From positions 124,001 to 188,000 of the forward strand of contig UBJO01000049.1 in assembly GCA_900465665.1 (NCBI GenBank): a DNA stretch of 64,000 nucleotides, written 5' to 3'. Of the stretch, positions 24,065 to 33,800 are shown one piece after another; within the stretch, counting starts at the first letter, position 1; each line of letters opens with the position of its first letter. A program made the translations under genes and the position numbers. This stretch comes from Hyphomicrobiales bacterium (GTDB lineage: Bacteria; Pseudomonadota; Alphaproteobacteria; Rhizobiales; Rhizobiaceae). The notes beneath the pieces are model-generated. The model worked only from the letters and a program-made list of their open reading frames with translations, did not search any database and was not told where the DNA came from.

Positions 24065-25008
24065 GCATGCAAGCAAACAACACCGCAACCAATGTCAGAC
24101 CGATGACCCGCCGCGAGTGGCTGCTCTCCGACCGGCCGCAATCGCGCACCCAGGCCCGTCTCGGCCGCGCTTACGTCACCTGGCGGCAGTTTACCGCCAA
24201 CCGCCTGGCGGTTGTTGGCCTCTTCATCATCATCGCGCTGCTCGTGATGGCCGCCTTTGCCGATGTGCTGGCCACGCACTCGCCCGTCGTCGGCGATCTC
24301 CGCAACGCTCGCCTTCTGCCGCCCGGCGCCGAGGGCTATCTTCTCGGTACCGACGACCAGGGTCGCGATATCTATTCGCGCCTGATCTACGGTTCCCGCC
24401 TGACGCTGATGGTCGTCGTCCTCGTCGCCATCATCTCGGCGCCGATCGGCCTCCTGGTCGGCACCGTGTCCGGCTATGCCGGCGGCTGGGTCGATGCCAT
24501 CCTGATGCGCATCACCGACATCTTCCTTGCCTTCCCGAAGCTTGTCTTGGCGCTCGCCTTCGTCGCAGCGCTCGGTCCGGGCATCCAGAACGCCATCATC
24601 GCCATCGCCATCACCTCCTGGCCGCCGTACGCCCGTATCGCGCGCGCGGAGACCCTGACGGTACGGCGCTCCGATTACATCTCGGCTGTCCGCCTCATGG
24701 GCGCGTCGCCGCTGCGTATCGTCGTGCGCCATGTGATGCCGCTCTGCATCTCCTCGCTGATCGTGCGCGTCACGCTCGATATGGCGGGCATCATCCTTAC
24801 GGCAGCCGGCCTCGGCTTCCTCGGCCTCGGCGCCCAGCCGCCGCTGCCGGAGTGGGGCGCGATGATCGCCTCGGGCCGCCGCTTCATCCTCGACCAATGG
24901 TGGGTCGCCGCCATGCCGGGGATCGCCATCCTCGTTGTCAGCCTCGGCTTCAACCTGCTTGGAGACGGCCTGCGCGACGCGCTGGATCCGAAGGAGAGCG
25001 GCCAATGA
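24061..25008 (+). CDS. Peptide ABC transporter permease (DppC-like)
   Basis: The 315-residue permease has the N-terminal OppC-type extension, LLGTDDQGRDIYSRLIYGSRLTL (family hallmark), DIFLAFPKLVLALAF, the EAA-type loop RSDYISAVRLMGASPLRIVVRHVMP and GLGFLGLGAQPPLPEWGAMI. It pairs with the DppB-like protein to form the channel. It overlaps its neighbours by four bases at both ends, implying coupled translation. Confidence 0.94.
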   Translation: MSMQANNTATNVRPMTRREWLLSDRPQSRTQARLGRAYVTWRQFTANRLAVVGLFIIIALLVMAAFADVLATHSPVVGDLRNARLLPPGAEGYLLGTDDQGRDIYSRLIYGSRLTLMVVVLVAIISAPIGLLVGTVSGYAGGWVDAILMRITDIFLAFPKLVLALAFVAALGPGIQNAIIAIAITSWPPYARIARAETLTVRRSDYISAVRLMGASPLRIVVRHVMPLCISSLIVRVTLDMAGIILTAAGLGFLGLGAQPPLPEWGAMIASGRRFILDQWWVAAMPGIAILVVSLGFNLLGDGLRDALDPKESGQ

Positions 25009-25838
25009 GTACGCTCCTCACCGTCAAGAACCTCAAGGTCAGCTACCCCACGCGCACCGGCGTCATCGAGGCCGTGCGCGGCGTCTCCTTCACACTCGGC
25101 AAGGAACGCCTGGGCATCGTCGGCGAATCCGGCTCTGGCAAGTCGCAGACGGGCCGCGCCATCATGGGGCTGACGCCGCCGCATGGTATCGTCACGGCCG
25201 ATACGCTCGACTTCAACGGCATCGACCTTCTGTCGGCCTCAGCCAAGGAGCGTCGGCAACTGCGCGGCAAGCGTATCGCCATGGTGCTGCAGGATCCGAA
25301 ATATTCGCTCGATCCGGTCATGACGATAGGCAAGCAGATCTGCGAGACGCTGAGAACACACGAGAAGATTGGCAAGGGCGAAGCACGCGATCGCGCAATT
25401 GCCATGCTGGAAGCCGTGCAGATCCGCGAACCGCAGCGCGTCTTCAATCTCTATCCGCATGAAGTATCCGGCGGCATGGGCCAGCGCGCCATGATCGCCA
25501 TGATGCTGATCGCCGACCCCGAACTGCTGATGGCCGACGAGCCGACGTCGGCGCTCGACGTAACCGTGCAGCTCGATGTCCTCAGGATCATGGACCGCCT
25601 GGTGTCCGAGCGCGGTATGGGTCTGATCTTCGTGTCCCACGACCTGCGCCTCGTCTCCTCCTTCTGCGACCGCGTCATCGTCATGTACGCCGGCAAGTTG
25701 GTCGAGGAGCTGAAGGCCTCCGAGCTCAAGAACGCCCACCATCCCTATACGCAAGGACTTTTGAACTGCATGCCCCAGATCGGCGAAAACAGGCATCCTC
25801 TGCCGGTGCTGGACCGCAAGCCGGAGTGGGCCGCATGA
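25005..25838 (+). CDS. Peptide ABC transporter ATP-binding protein (DppD-like)
   Basis: This 277-residue ATPase has Walker A GESGSGKSQTG, Q-loop VLQDPKYSLDPVMTIGKQI, the signature SGGMGQRAMIA (a usual DppD variant of LSGGQ), Walker B LLMADEPTSALDVTVQ and the switch FVSHDLRLV. The C-terminal PYTQGLLNCMPQIG is the oligopeptide-transporter (oligo_HPY) region, which is present though short. It forms a heterodimer with the next gene product. Confidence 0.94.
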   Translation: MSTLLTVKNLKVSYPTRTGVIEAVRGVSFTLGKERLGIVGESGSGKSQTGRAIMGLTPPHGIVTADTLDFNGIDLLSASAKERRQLRGKRIAMVLQDPKYSLDPVMTIGKQICETLRTHEKIGKGEARDRAIAMLEAVQIREPQRVFNLYPHEVSGGMGQRAMIAMMLIADPELLMADEPTSALDVTVQLDVLRIMDRLVSERGMGLIFVSHDLRLVSSFCDRVIVMYAGKLVEELKASELKNAHHPYTQGLLNCMPQIGENRHPLPVLDRKPEWAA

Positions 25839-26584
25839 CAGCAGCCCTTTCCGTCGACAATGTCACCGTCATCTACGACCATTTCCATGCGCTGAAGGAT
25901 GTCAGCGTCGAGATCGCCGAAGGTCAGTCCTTCGGTCTCGTCGGTGAATCCGGCTCTGGAAAATCCACCCTGCTACGCGCCGTCGCGGGCCTTGCTCCCG
26001 TCAAGAACGGAACGATCAGGATCCACGGCGAGCAGCTCTCGGGTTCCAAGCGCAGCAAGGCCTTCTATCGCAAGGTCCAGATGGTGTTCCAGGACCCCTA
26101 CGGTTCGCTGCATCCGCGCCAGACGATCGATCGGCTGCTGCTCGAGCCGCTGGCGATCCATGGCATCTCGGACAGCGATATGCGCATCGCTCGCGCGCTC
26201 GATGAAGTCGGCCTCGGCAACGGCTTCCGGTTCCGCTATCCGCATCAGCTCTCCGGCGGCCAACGCCAGCGCGTCGCCATCGCCCGCGCCCTGATCGTCG
26301 AACCGTCGATCCTGCTGCTCGACGAGCCGACTTCGGCGCTGGACGCCTCCGTGCAGGCCGAAGTGCTGAACCTTCTGGAGCAGGTCAGGCGCGACCGGAA
26401 ACTGACCTTCGTCATGGTCAGCCACGATCTCGGCGTCATCACCCACATGTGCGAAAACCTCGCCGTGATGCGCGGTGGCACCGTGGTCGAACGTCTGACG
26501 GCCGATCAGCTCGCCAAGGCCGAAGTTCACGAAGACTACACGAAAAGTTTGATGGTCGCGAGCAAGGGCTTCGTGAAAGTCTGA
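25835..26584 (+). CDS. Peptide ABC transporter ATP-binding protein (DppF-like)
   Basis: This 249-residue second ATPase has Walker A GESGSGKSTLL, Q-loop MVFQDPYGSLHPRQTIDRLL, LSGGQRQRVAIARAL, Walker B LLLDEPTSALDASVQ and MVSHDLGVITHM. The oligo_HPY tail of many DppF proteins is reduced here to HEDYTKSLMVASKGF. It closes the five-gene transporter plus dipeptidase operon. A perfect palindrome follows about 40 bases after the stop. Confidence 0.94.
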   Translation: MTAALSVDNVTVIYDHFHALKDVSVEIAEGQSFGLVGESGSGKSTLLRAVAGLAPVKNGTIRIHGEQLSGSKRSKAFYRKVQMVFQDPYGSLHPRQTIDRLLLEPLAIHGISDSDMRIARALDEVGLGNGFRFRYPHQLSGGQRQRVAIARALIVEPSILLLDEPTSALDASVQAEVLNLLEQVRRDRKLTFVMVSHDLGVITHMCENLAVMRGGTVVERLTADQLAKAEVHEDYTKSLMVASKGFVKV

Positions 26585-26624
26585 AGCCCAATCTTTTCAA
26601 GTAATTGAAATTTTTAACAATCGG

Positions 26625-26648
26625 CGGACCGTTAAGAATAACGGTCCG
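26625..26648. terminator. Perfect 10-bp palindromic hairpin after the peptide operon
   Basis: CGGACCGTTA (26625-26634), AGAA, TAACGGTCCG (26639-26648). Only TTAAAACA follows on the plus strand, so a U-tract is missing. It may be a terminator, an RNA-stability hairpin or an operator for the small gene downstream. By coincidence or not, it also contains GGACC-N16-CGTT, one base from the EcfG promoter consensus. Confidence 0.55.
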
Positions 26649-26744
26649 TTAAAACACGACCAATCGACTAGACTATTGACAGCTGCCTTGCTTCTGTCAT
26701 GATTGCGTTAACGGCTGTTAGCTTTCGTGATCATGGAGATAAAG

Positions 26745-26927
26745 ATGTTCTTTCTCGGCGGCATGACCATGGGTTACTTCGCACCTCCAGCCAAGGCTGC
26801 CAAGCGGGCGGCTCCGCTGTTCAAGACGGCAAAGCGGGATCGAAAGATTGTTGCGAAGAAGAAGAGCTCCTACAAGGACAGCGCGGTGGAGCGCTCCCTG
26901 ATCTGGGCCTGGCACACCATCTGTTAG
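26745..26927 (+). CDS. Small basic protein of unknown function
   Basis: I do not recognise this 60-residue protein. ATG 26745 follows GGAGATAAAG, a strong ribosome-binding site, which is the main support. The sequence begins MFFLGGMTMGYFAPPAKAAK, then a Lys/Arg-rich middle (FKTAKRDRKIVAKKKSSYK) and AVERSLIWAWHTIC at the end. There is no full transmembrane helix. A weak CCGTC / GACGG hairpin lies just downstream. It is the first of three tiny genes in a row. Confidence 0.55.
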   Translation: MFFLGGMTMGYFAPPAKAAKRAAPLFKTAKRDRKIVAKKKSSYKDSAVERSLIWAWHTIC

Positions 26928-27066
26928 ACCGTCCCTTTTAGGCCGTCCAAGACAAGACGGATTTTCTCAGCAAGCGACATCTGGTGGAATTTTATCTCTA
27001 CCATTCAGATAGACTATATAAGAAACTGAGCTCTCAATAAGAGCTAGAAACAGGCGGAGGCAACAC

Positions 27067-27231
27067 ATGGCAAACTTGGGTATGTCGCATACTCACGCGG
27101 ACCACTATCGTTCCGGACGCTCCAAGAAGCCGGCAACGGCGCGTGGTCGTTTGCATCTGGCAGCCAATGCGGCGCTGGTCGTGGCCGCATTCACCTTTCT
27201 CGCAGCCGTGGTCTGCGGCGTTATCGGTTAG
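27067..27231 (+). CDS. Small single-pass membrane protein of unknown function
   Basis: This 54-residue open frame is preceded by GGCGGAGGCAACAC, a strong ribosome-binding site. It starts MANLGMSHTHADHYRSGRSK, followed by a basic patch (KKPATARGR) and one hydrophobic helix (AALVVAAFTFLAAVVCGVI) at the C-terminus, so it is probably a tail-anchored inner-membrane peptide with a His-rich cytoplasmic head. It lies between another tiny gene and the DUF1328 gene. Not recognised further. Confidence 0.6.
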   Translation: MANLGMSHTHADHYRSGRSKKPATARGRLHLAANAALVVAAFTFLAAVVCGVIG

Positions 27232-27264
27232 AGCACCGAAAACAAACCCTTTTTCACCAAGCAG

Positions 27265-27289
27265 GGAACCAAAAAGGCACACCATCGTT
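27265..27289 (+). promoter_or_regulatory. EcfG/RpoE2 general-stress promoter of the DUF1328 gene
   Basis: GGAAC (27265-27269), exactly 16 bases, then CGTT (27286-27289) matches the alphaproteobacterial EcfG sigma-factor consensus GGAAC-N16/17-CGTT. The predicted start site is about 25 bases ahead of the DUF1328 start codon. Confidence 0.75.
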
Positions 27290-27321
27290 ATCTGGTCAGC
27301 AACGACTAAATGGAGATGGCA

Positions 27322-27486
27322 ATGCTTTACTACGCACTCGTATTTCTTGTTGTAGCCCTGATCGCCGGCGTTCTGGGGTTCGGCGGCATCGCAGGCGCGT
27401 CAGCATCGATTGCCCAGGTACTGTTCTTCATATTCCTGGTGCTGTTTGTTGTATCGCTTGTCGCGCGGCTCATGCGCCGCGTCTAA
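27322..27486 (+). CDS. DUF1328 small integral membrane protein (YtjA-like)
   Basis: The 54-residue protein reads MLYYALVFLVVALIAGVLGF, then GGIAGASASIAQVLFFIFLV and LFVVSLVARLMRRV. It has two hydrophobic helices and the conserved GFGGIAG turn of the DUF1328/YtjA family. The function is unknown; such genes are frequent members of general-stress regulons in alphaproteobacteria. GGAG at 27312-27315 gives start 27322; ATGs at 27310 and 27316 are in frame. It has an EcfG-type promoter and its own terminator, so it is probably a single-gene transcript. Confidence 0.9.
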   Translation: MLYYALVFLVVALIAGVLGFGGIAGASASIAQVLFFIFLVLFVVSLVARLMRRV

Positions 27487-27504
27487 ATCCAGCATAATCA
27501 ACGA

Positions 27505-27534
27505 AATCCGGCGTCCAAAAGGCGCCGGATTTTT
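27505..27534 (+). terminator. Terminator of the DUF1328 gene
   Basis: AATCCGGCG (27505-27513) pairs with CGCCGGATT (27523-27531), followed by TTT. It lies 18 bases beyond the stop codon. Confidence 0.88.
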
Positions 27535-27817
27535 CGTGCGTTCGCCACTTGCCGAAACCTCTTGACTTGAATTGTCGCAATAGTGTCCAACTTTCCCGAT
27601 TGGCTTGGCGGGGAGGCGTCGTTCAATCTCACCCACCTCTTTGCCCGGCTGGTCGCAAGATCAAATCTAAATCGATTCGCATTGCCGTTCGATTGCACCT
27701 GCCAATGTTTTCAGTGTGGCCGCAAAAGACCGGTATTGTTCATGCGGCAGTCATATTTGGCAGTGCACAAGGCAAACCCTACCGACCATAACTTTGTTTG
27801 GATCCAGAACCGAACCC
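27535..27817 (+). other. Upstream region of the cyclic glucan synthase gene
   Basis: About 280 bases with no supported gene; overlapping open frames here are not preceded by ribosome-binding sites. A TTGACT near 27563 is a possible -35 but no good -10 follows at 16-18 bases. I see no clear operator. Confidence 0.4.
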
Positions 27818-30800
27818 ATGTCTATTTCCCCCACGTCTCCGAGCCCGTCCCGCGAGTCCGAAACCAAGCAGATCGATCACAACGACTCGATCCGCGCGAC
27901 CTATATGTCGATCGAAGACATCAGGGCGATGGGTGCATCCGCAGCCACCTCAGGTGTCAATTCGCTGGTCGCTTTCGCACCCTTCGACTTCTTCGCCCGG
28001 CATAAGGAGAACGAGAAGGAAATCCTGCGCGTCTACCGCACGACGGCAGCGGATGTGGAGGCCGGCGAGACGATTACCCCGGCCGCAGAGTGGCTTCTGG
28101 ACAACCACTACATCGTCGAGGAAGCAATCCAGGAAGTCCGCCGCGACTTCCCCAAGCGCTTCTACCGCGAACTGCCGACGATCGATGTGAATGGCACCAA
28201 GATCCCGCGCACACTGGCGCTGGCCTGGCTCTATGTAGCGCACACGCACAGCACCATTTCGCAGGAAAGCCTCACCGCTCTGGTCGATGGCTTCCAGGAA
28301 CATGAAACACTGCGGATCGGCGAGCTCTGGGCGCTGCCTTCGCTGGTGCGCTACGTTCTGGTCGAAAACCTGCGCCGCATCTCGATCCGCGTTGAGCGCA
28401 GCCGCCGCATGCGCCGCCGCGCCAATGAGGCCGCCGACGAATTGGTGCGCCTGACCGATCCGGCAAAGGCAGCCGAGTATCTGAAGACGCTTGAGCCGCT
28501 TGCCGAGGACAATACGTTCTCGACGCAGTTCCTCTACCGCATGCGCGACGGCTCGCAGACCTCGAGCCTTGCCATCACCTGGCTGGATGAGCGCCTCGAG
28601 GCACTCGGCCGCGACACCGAAGCGACGACGATGGCCGAACACAGCCGTCTCTCCTCCGGCAACGTCACCATGGGCAACATCATTCGCAGCCTGCGCGAGA
28701 TCGACGACACCGAATGGTCCGTCTGGGTCGAGCAGGTCAGCCACGTCGACAAGCTGCTCTGGGACAACTCCGACTACGGCCTTCTCGATTCCGGCTCGCG
28801 CAACAAGTACCGCAAGCAGATCGAAAAGCTCGCCAAGCGCTCCACCATGACCGAAATGGAGATCGCGCAACTCGCGCTCGACATGACGACGGAGGCGAAG
28901 GAATCGGGCGAAGACGATCCGCACGAGCCCAATGTCGGCAGCTTCCTCGCCGGCGCGCAGCGTCCGAAGCTGGAAGCGAGAGCGACCTACAGCCCGACGC
29001 TGGTGCAGCATTTCGTTCGCGCAGTACGCCGGTTCAACTGGCTGTCGATCGCGGTACCGGTGCTGCTCCTGACCATTCTTGCGATGGTCATCGTCGGCCA
29101 TTTCATGGCAAGCGCCGGCATGGCGCCGGTGGCCATCATCCTGCTCCTGATCATGTTCTCGCTGCCGGCATCGGAAGGCGCAACGGGTCTCTTCAACACC
29201 GTGCTCTCCTTCTTCGTCACGCCGGCGCGCCTCGTCGGCTATGAGTTCAAGGAAGGCATTCCGGAAGACGCACGCACGCTTCTGGTCGTGCCCTGCCTGA
29301 TCTCCAACCGCGACAGCGTCGACGAACTCGTCCGCAACATCGAGGTTCACTATCTCGCCAACCCGCGTGGCGAAATCTACTTCGCACTGCTGAGCGACTG
29401 GCCAGACAGCCAGGTCGAGGAGACGGCCGCCGATCTCGAAGTTCTCGACTACGCTCGCCGCGAAGTCGCAAACCTCTCTGCACGCTATGCCTATGACGGC
29501 AAGACCCGCTTCTATCTCCTGCACCGCCGCCGCCTCTACAATCCGTCGGAAGGCGCGTGGATGGGCTGGGAGCGCAAGCGTGGCAAGCTGCATGAGCTGA
29601 ACCTGCTCCTGCGCGGTGACCGTGACACGACCTATCTGCCGGGCGCCAATATCGTCCCTGAAAACGTACAGTACGTGATGACGCTCGACGCCGATACGCG
29701 TCTGATGCGCGACGCCGTCACCAAGCTCGTCGGCAAGCTGTATCACCCGACCAACCGCCCAGTGATCAACCCGGAAACCGGCCGCGTCGAGAGCGGCTAT
29801 GGCGTCCTGCAGCCGCGCGTGACGCCGTCTCTGACGACTGGCAAGGACGCATCCGTCTTCCAGCGCGTCTTCTCGATCAACCGCGGTCTGGACCCCTATG
29901 TCTTCACCGTCTCCGACGTCTATCAGGACCTCGCGGGCGAGGGCACCTTCACCGGCAAGGGCCTCTACCACGTCGATGCCTTCGAAGCTGCCCTGAAGGG
30001 ACGCATCGAGGAAAACTCGGTTCTCAGCCACGACCTGCTCGAGGGCTCGATGGCGCGTTGCGCGCTCGTGACCGACCTCGAACTCGTCGAGGACTTCCCG
30101 ACCCGTTACGAAGTCGAGACGTCGCGCCAGCATCGCTGGGCGCGTGGCGACTGGCAGCTGCTGCCTTACATGTTCAGCACCAAGCACGGCGTCACCGCGC
30201 TCGGCCGCTGGAAAATGTTCGACAACCTGCGTCGCTCGCTGACCCCGATCGCCTGGTTCTTCGCCTCCGTGCTCGGCTGGTACTTCATGGATCCGCTCGG
30301 CGCCCTGATCTGGCAGATCGTCCTGATCTTCTGCCTGTTCGTCGCTCCGACGCTGTCGCTTATCAACGGCATCATTCCGCGCACCAGCGATATCGTCGCG
30401 CGCGCCCACCTCTATACCGTCTGGTCCGATATCCGCGCCGCCAACGCGCAGGTGGCGCTCCGCATCGTATTCATCGCAGACGGCGCCTGCATGATGGCTG
30501 ACGCCATCGGCCGCTCGCTCTACCGCCTCTTCGTCAGCCACAAGCTGATGCTGCAATGGAAAACCGCGGCAAGCGTCCAGGCTGGCAAGCAGGGCACGAT
30601 CTGGTCCTATTACAAGGCCATGTGGCATGCACCGGTGCTTGCACTGCTCGGCCTCGCCTTCGCCGTCGTCTCCGGCGACAAGGCCTACCTCGTCGGTATC
30701 CCCTTCGTTGCGCTCTGGATTCTCTCCCCGCTGGTCGCCTATTACGTCAGCCAGTCGGCGGAAACCGAAGATCGCCTCGAAGTCGCCGAATCTGTCTCCA

Positions 30801-33800
30801 ACGATCTGCGCAAGATCGCACGCCGCACCTGGCGCTATTTCGACACCTTCACGACGGCAGAACAGAACTACCTGCCGCCGGACAACGTCCAGGAGACGCC
30901 GCACGTCATCGTCGCGACCCGCACGTCTCCGACCAACATCGGCGTCTACCTCCTGTCCGTGGTCTCCGGCCGCCAGTTCGGCTGGTTCTCCTTCGAGGAA
31001 ACGATCGAGCGCCTCGAGCAGACGATCGCCACCATCGACAGGATGGAGAAATTCCGCGGCCACCTGTTCAACTGGTACCACACCGATACGCTGGAAACGC
31101 TTGGACCGCGCTACGTCTCGGCCGTCGACAGCGGCAACCTCGCCGGTCACCTGATCGCGATCTCGTCCGCCTGCCGCAACTGGGCCGAAGCCCCGTCCGC
31201 GCACATGCAGGGCAGCCTCGATGGCGTCGGCGACACGGCGGGCATCCTGGCCGAAGTGCTGGCCGACCTGCCGGATGACCGCAAGACCGTGCGTCCGCTG
31301 CGCCGCCGTCTGGAGGAACGTATCATCGGCTTCCAGAACGCGCTCGCCGCCGTCAAGCGCGAGCACGAATTCGCGTCGATCCGCATCATCAACCTCTCGG
31401 TTCTTGCCCGCGACATCCAGAAGCTCGCGGCCAACCTCGATCACGAAGTGAAGTCGGCGCTGAGCGCCGAGGTCACCCAGTGGGCCGAGGCGCTGGTAAA
31501 GGTCTGCGAAGCCCATATCTCCGACAGCACCTTCGACCTCGCCAACATCGACGCTCTGCGTCCGCGCCTGATTGCGCTGCGCGACAAGGCCCGCGATCTG
31601 GCATTCTCGATGGACTTCGGCTTCCTCTTCCGTCCGGAGCGTCGTCTTCTGTCTATCGGTTACCGCGTCGAAAGCGGCGAGCTCGATCAGGCCTGCTACG
31701 ACCTTCTGGCATCGGAATGCCGCCTCACCAGTCTCTTCGGCATCGCCAAGGGCGACCTGCCAACCGAACACTGGTACCGCCTCGGCCGCCAGGTCGTGCC
31801 GGTCGGCTCGCGCGGCGCGCTGGTCTCCTGGTCCGGCTCTATGTTCGAATATCTGATGCCGCCTCTCGTCATGCAGGAGCGTGGCGGCGGTATCCTCAAC
31901 CAGACCAACAATCTGGTCGTGGTCGAGCAGATGAATTACGCCCGCAAGCTGGGCATTCCGTGGGGCATCTCGGAAGCGGCCTTCAACGCCCGCGACCATA
32001 ACCTCAACTACCAGTACACGAACTTCGGCGTGCCGACGCTCGGCCTGAAGCGTGGTCTCGGCCACAACGCGGTCATCGCCCCTTACGCCTCGATCCTCGC
32101 CAGCCAGTACAATCCGCCGGCGGCCATCGAGAACCTCGAACGCCTGCGCAAGCTCGGCGCGCTCGGCAAATACGGCTTCCACGATGCCGTGGACTTCACG
32201 CCGACCCGCGTACCTGAGGGCAAGACCTGCGCTGTCGTCTACAACTACTATGCCCACCACCATGGCATGTCGATCGCGGCCGTCGCCAACGTCGCCTTCA
32301 ACGGCCATCTGCGCGAACTCTTCCACTCCGATCCCGTCATCGAAGCGGCTGAGCTGATGCTGCAGGAAAAGGCGCCGCGCGACATTCCCGTCATGAGCGG
32401 CAAGCACGAGTCCGACACCCCCGCCAGCATCCAGGACGACCTGCTGCGTCCGGAAATCCGCAAGATCTACGATCCTGCGGCCCGTGATCGCGAACTGGTC
32501 TTCCTCTCCAACGGCCACTACTCGATGATGCTGACCGCCACTGGCGCCGGCTACTCGCGCTGGAACGGCCAGTCCGTATCCCGCTGGAAGCCCGATCCGA
32601 CCGAGGATCGCTGGGGCACCTTCATCTTCCTGCGCGACACCGCTACCAACGAATGGTGGTCGGCGACCGCGGAACCGAAGAGCATCGAAGGCGAACAGGT
32701 CAAGGTTCTCTTCGCGGATGAAAAGGCCGAGTTCACCAAAACCGTCGGCGAGCTCACCAGCGAAGTCGAGGTGATCGTTGCCACCGAGCACGATGCCGAA
32801 GGCCGCCGCCTTACGCTGCTCAACACCAGCACGGAAGATCGCTTCATCGAAGTGACATCCTATCTCGAACCGGTCTTGACCAACGACGACACCGACAACG
32901 CTCATCCGGCCTTCGCCCGCATGTTCGTGAAGACGGAGATCGGCAAGCGCGGCGACGTCATTCGCGTCGAGCGCAACAAGCGCGACGGCAACGAGCCGAA
33001 TATCGCGGTCGCGCATCTGATCGTCGATAACGCCGGCGCGACGCGCCACACCGAGTTCGAAACCGACCGCCGCAAGTTCCTCGGCCGCGGCCGCAGCCTC
33101 GCAAACGCTGCCGCCTTCGACCAGGGTGCGACGCTCTCGGGTACCGACGGTTTCACGCTCGATCCGGTGCTCTCGCTGCGCCGCACAGTCCGTGTTCCTG
33201 CCGGCAAGAAGGTCAGCGTCATTTTCTGGACCATCGCGGCGCCATCGCGCAACGAAGTGGACCAGGCAGTCGATCGCTACCGCCACGCCGATGCCTTCAA
33301 CCACGAGCTCGTACAGGCATGGACGCGCACGCAGGTGCAGATGCGCCATGTCGGCGTCACCTCGCAGCAGGCATCCGCCTTCCAGCATCTCGGCCGCCAC
33401 CTCGTCTACCCCGACATGTATCTGCGTGCGGATACCGCAGCGGTGCAGGCGGGCATGCAGTCGCAGTCCTCGCTATGGCCGCTGGCGATTTCGGGCGATT
33501 TCCCGATCTTCACCCTGCGCATCAACGACGACATGGATCTGGATATCGCAAGGGAAGCCCTGCTGGCACAGGAATACCTGCGCTCGCGCGGCGTCACCGC
33601 AGATCTGGTGATCATGAACGAGCGTGCCTCTTCGTATGCGCAGGACATGCAGCACGCCGTCGACCAGATGGCCGAGAACGTTCGTCGTCTCGGCCAGGCA
33701 GACGGCCTGCGCCAGCACATCTTCACGGTCCGCAAGGATCTGATGGAGGAGGCGACCTACCACGCGCTGATCTCGGCATCCCGCGTCACCTTCCATGCCA

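Noticed and set aside
19778..24088. A 1,436-codon open frame on the minus strand opposite the dipeptidase, binding protein and permease genes
   Set aside because: It spans several well-supported plus-strand genes and intergenic DNA; same mirror-frame effect, no domain seen.
23967..25838. A 623-codon plus-strand frame running into the DppD-like ATPase
   Set aside because: The first half is a wrong-frame reading of the DppC gene; the ATPase has a proper start at 25005 overlapping the permease stop.
27583..28005. A 140-codon frame overlapping the ndvB start
   Set aside because: It overlaps the conserved NdvB N-terminus in another frame and has no ribosome-binding site.
27950..33400. A 1,816-codon open frame on the minus strand opposite the cyclic glucan synthase gene
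   Set aside because: It lies wholly inside a conserved gene; GC-rich codon bias of the sense strand keeps the opposite frame free of stops. Its translation is low-complexity and lacks family motifs.
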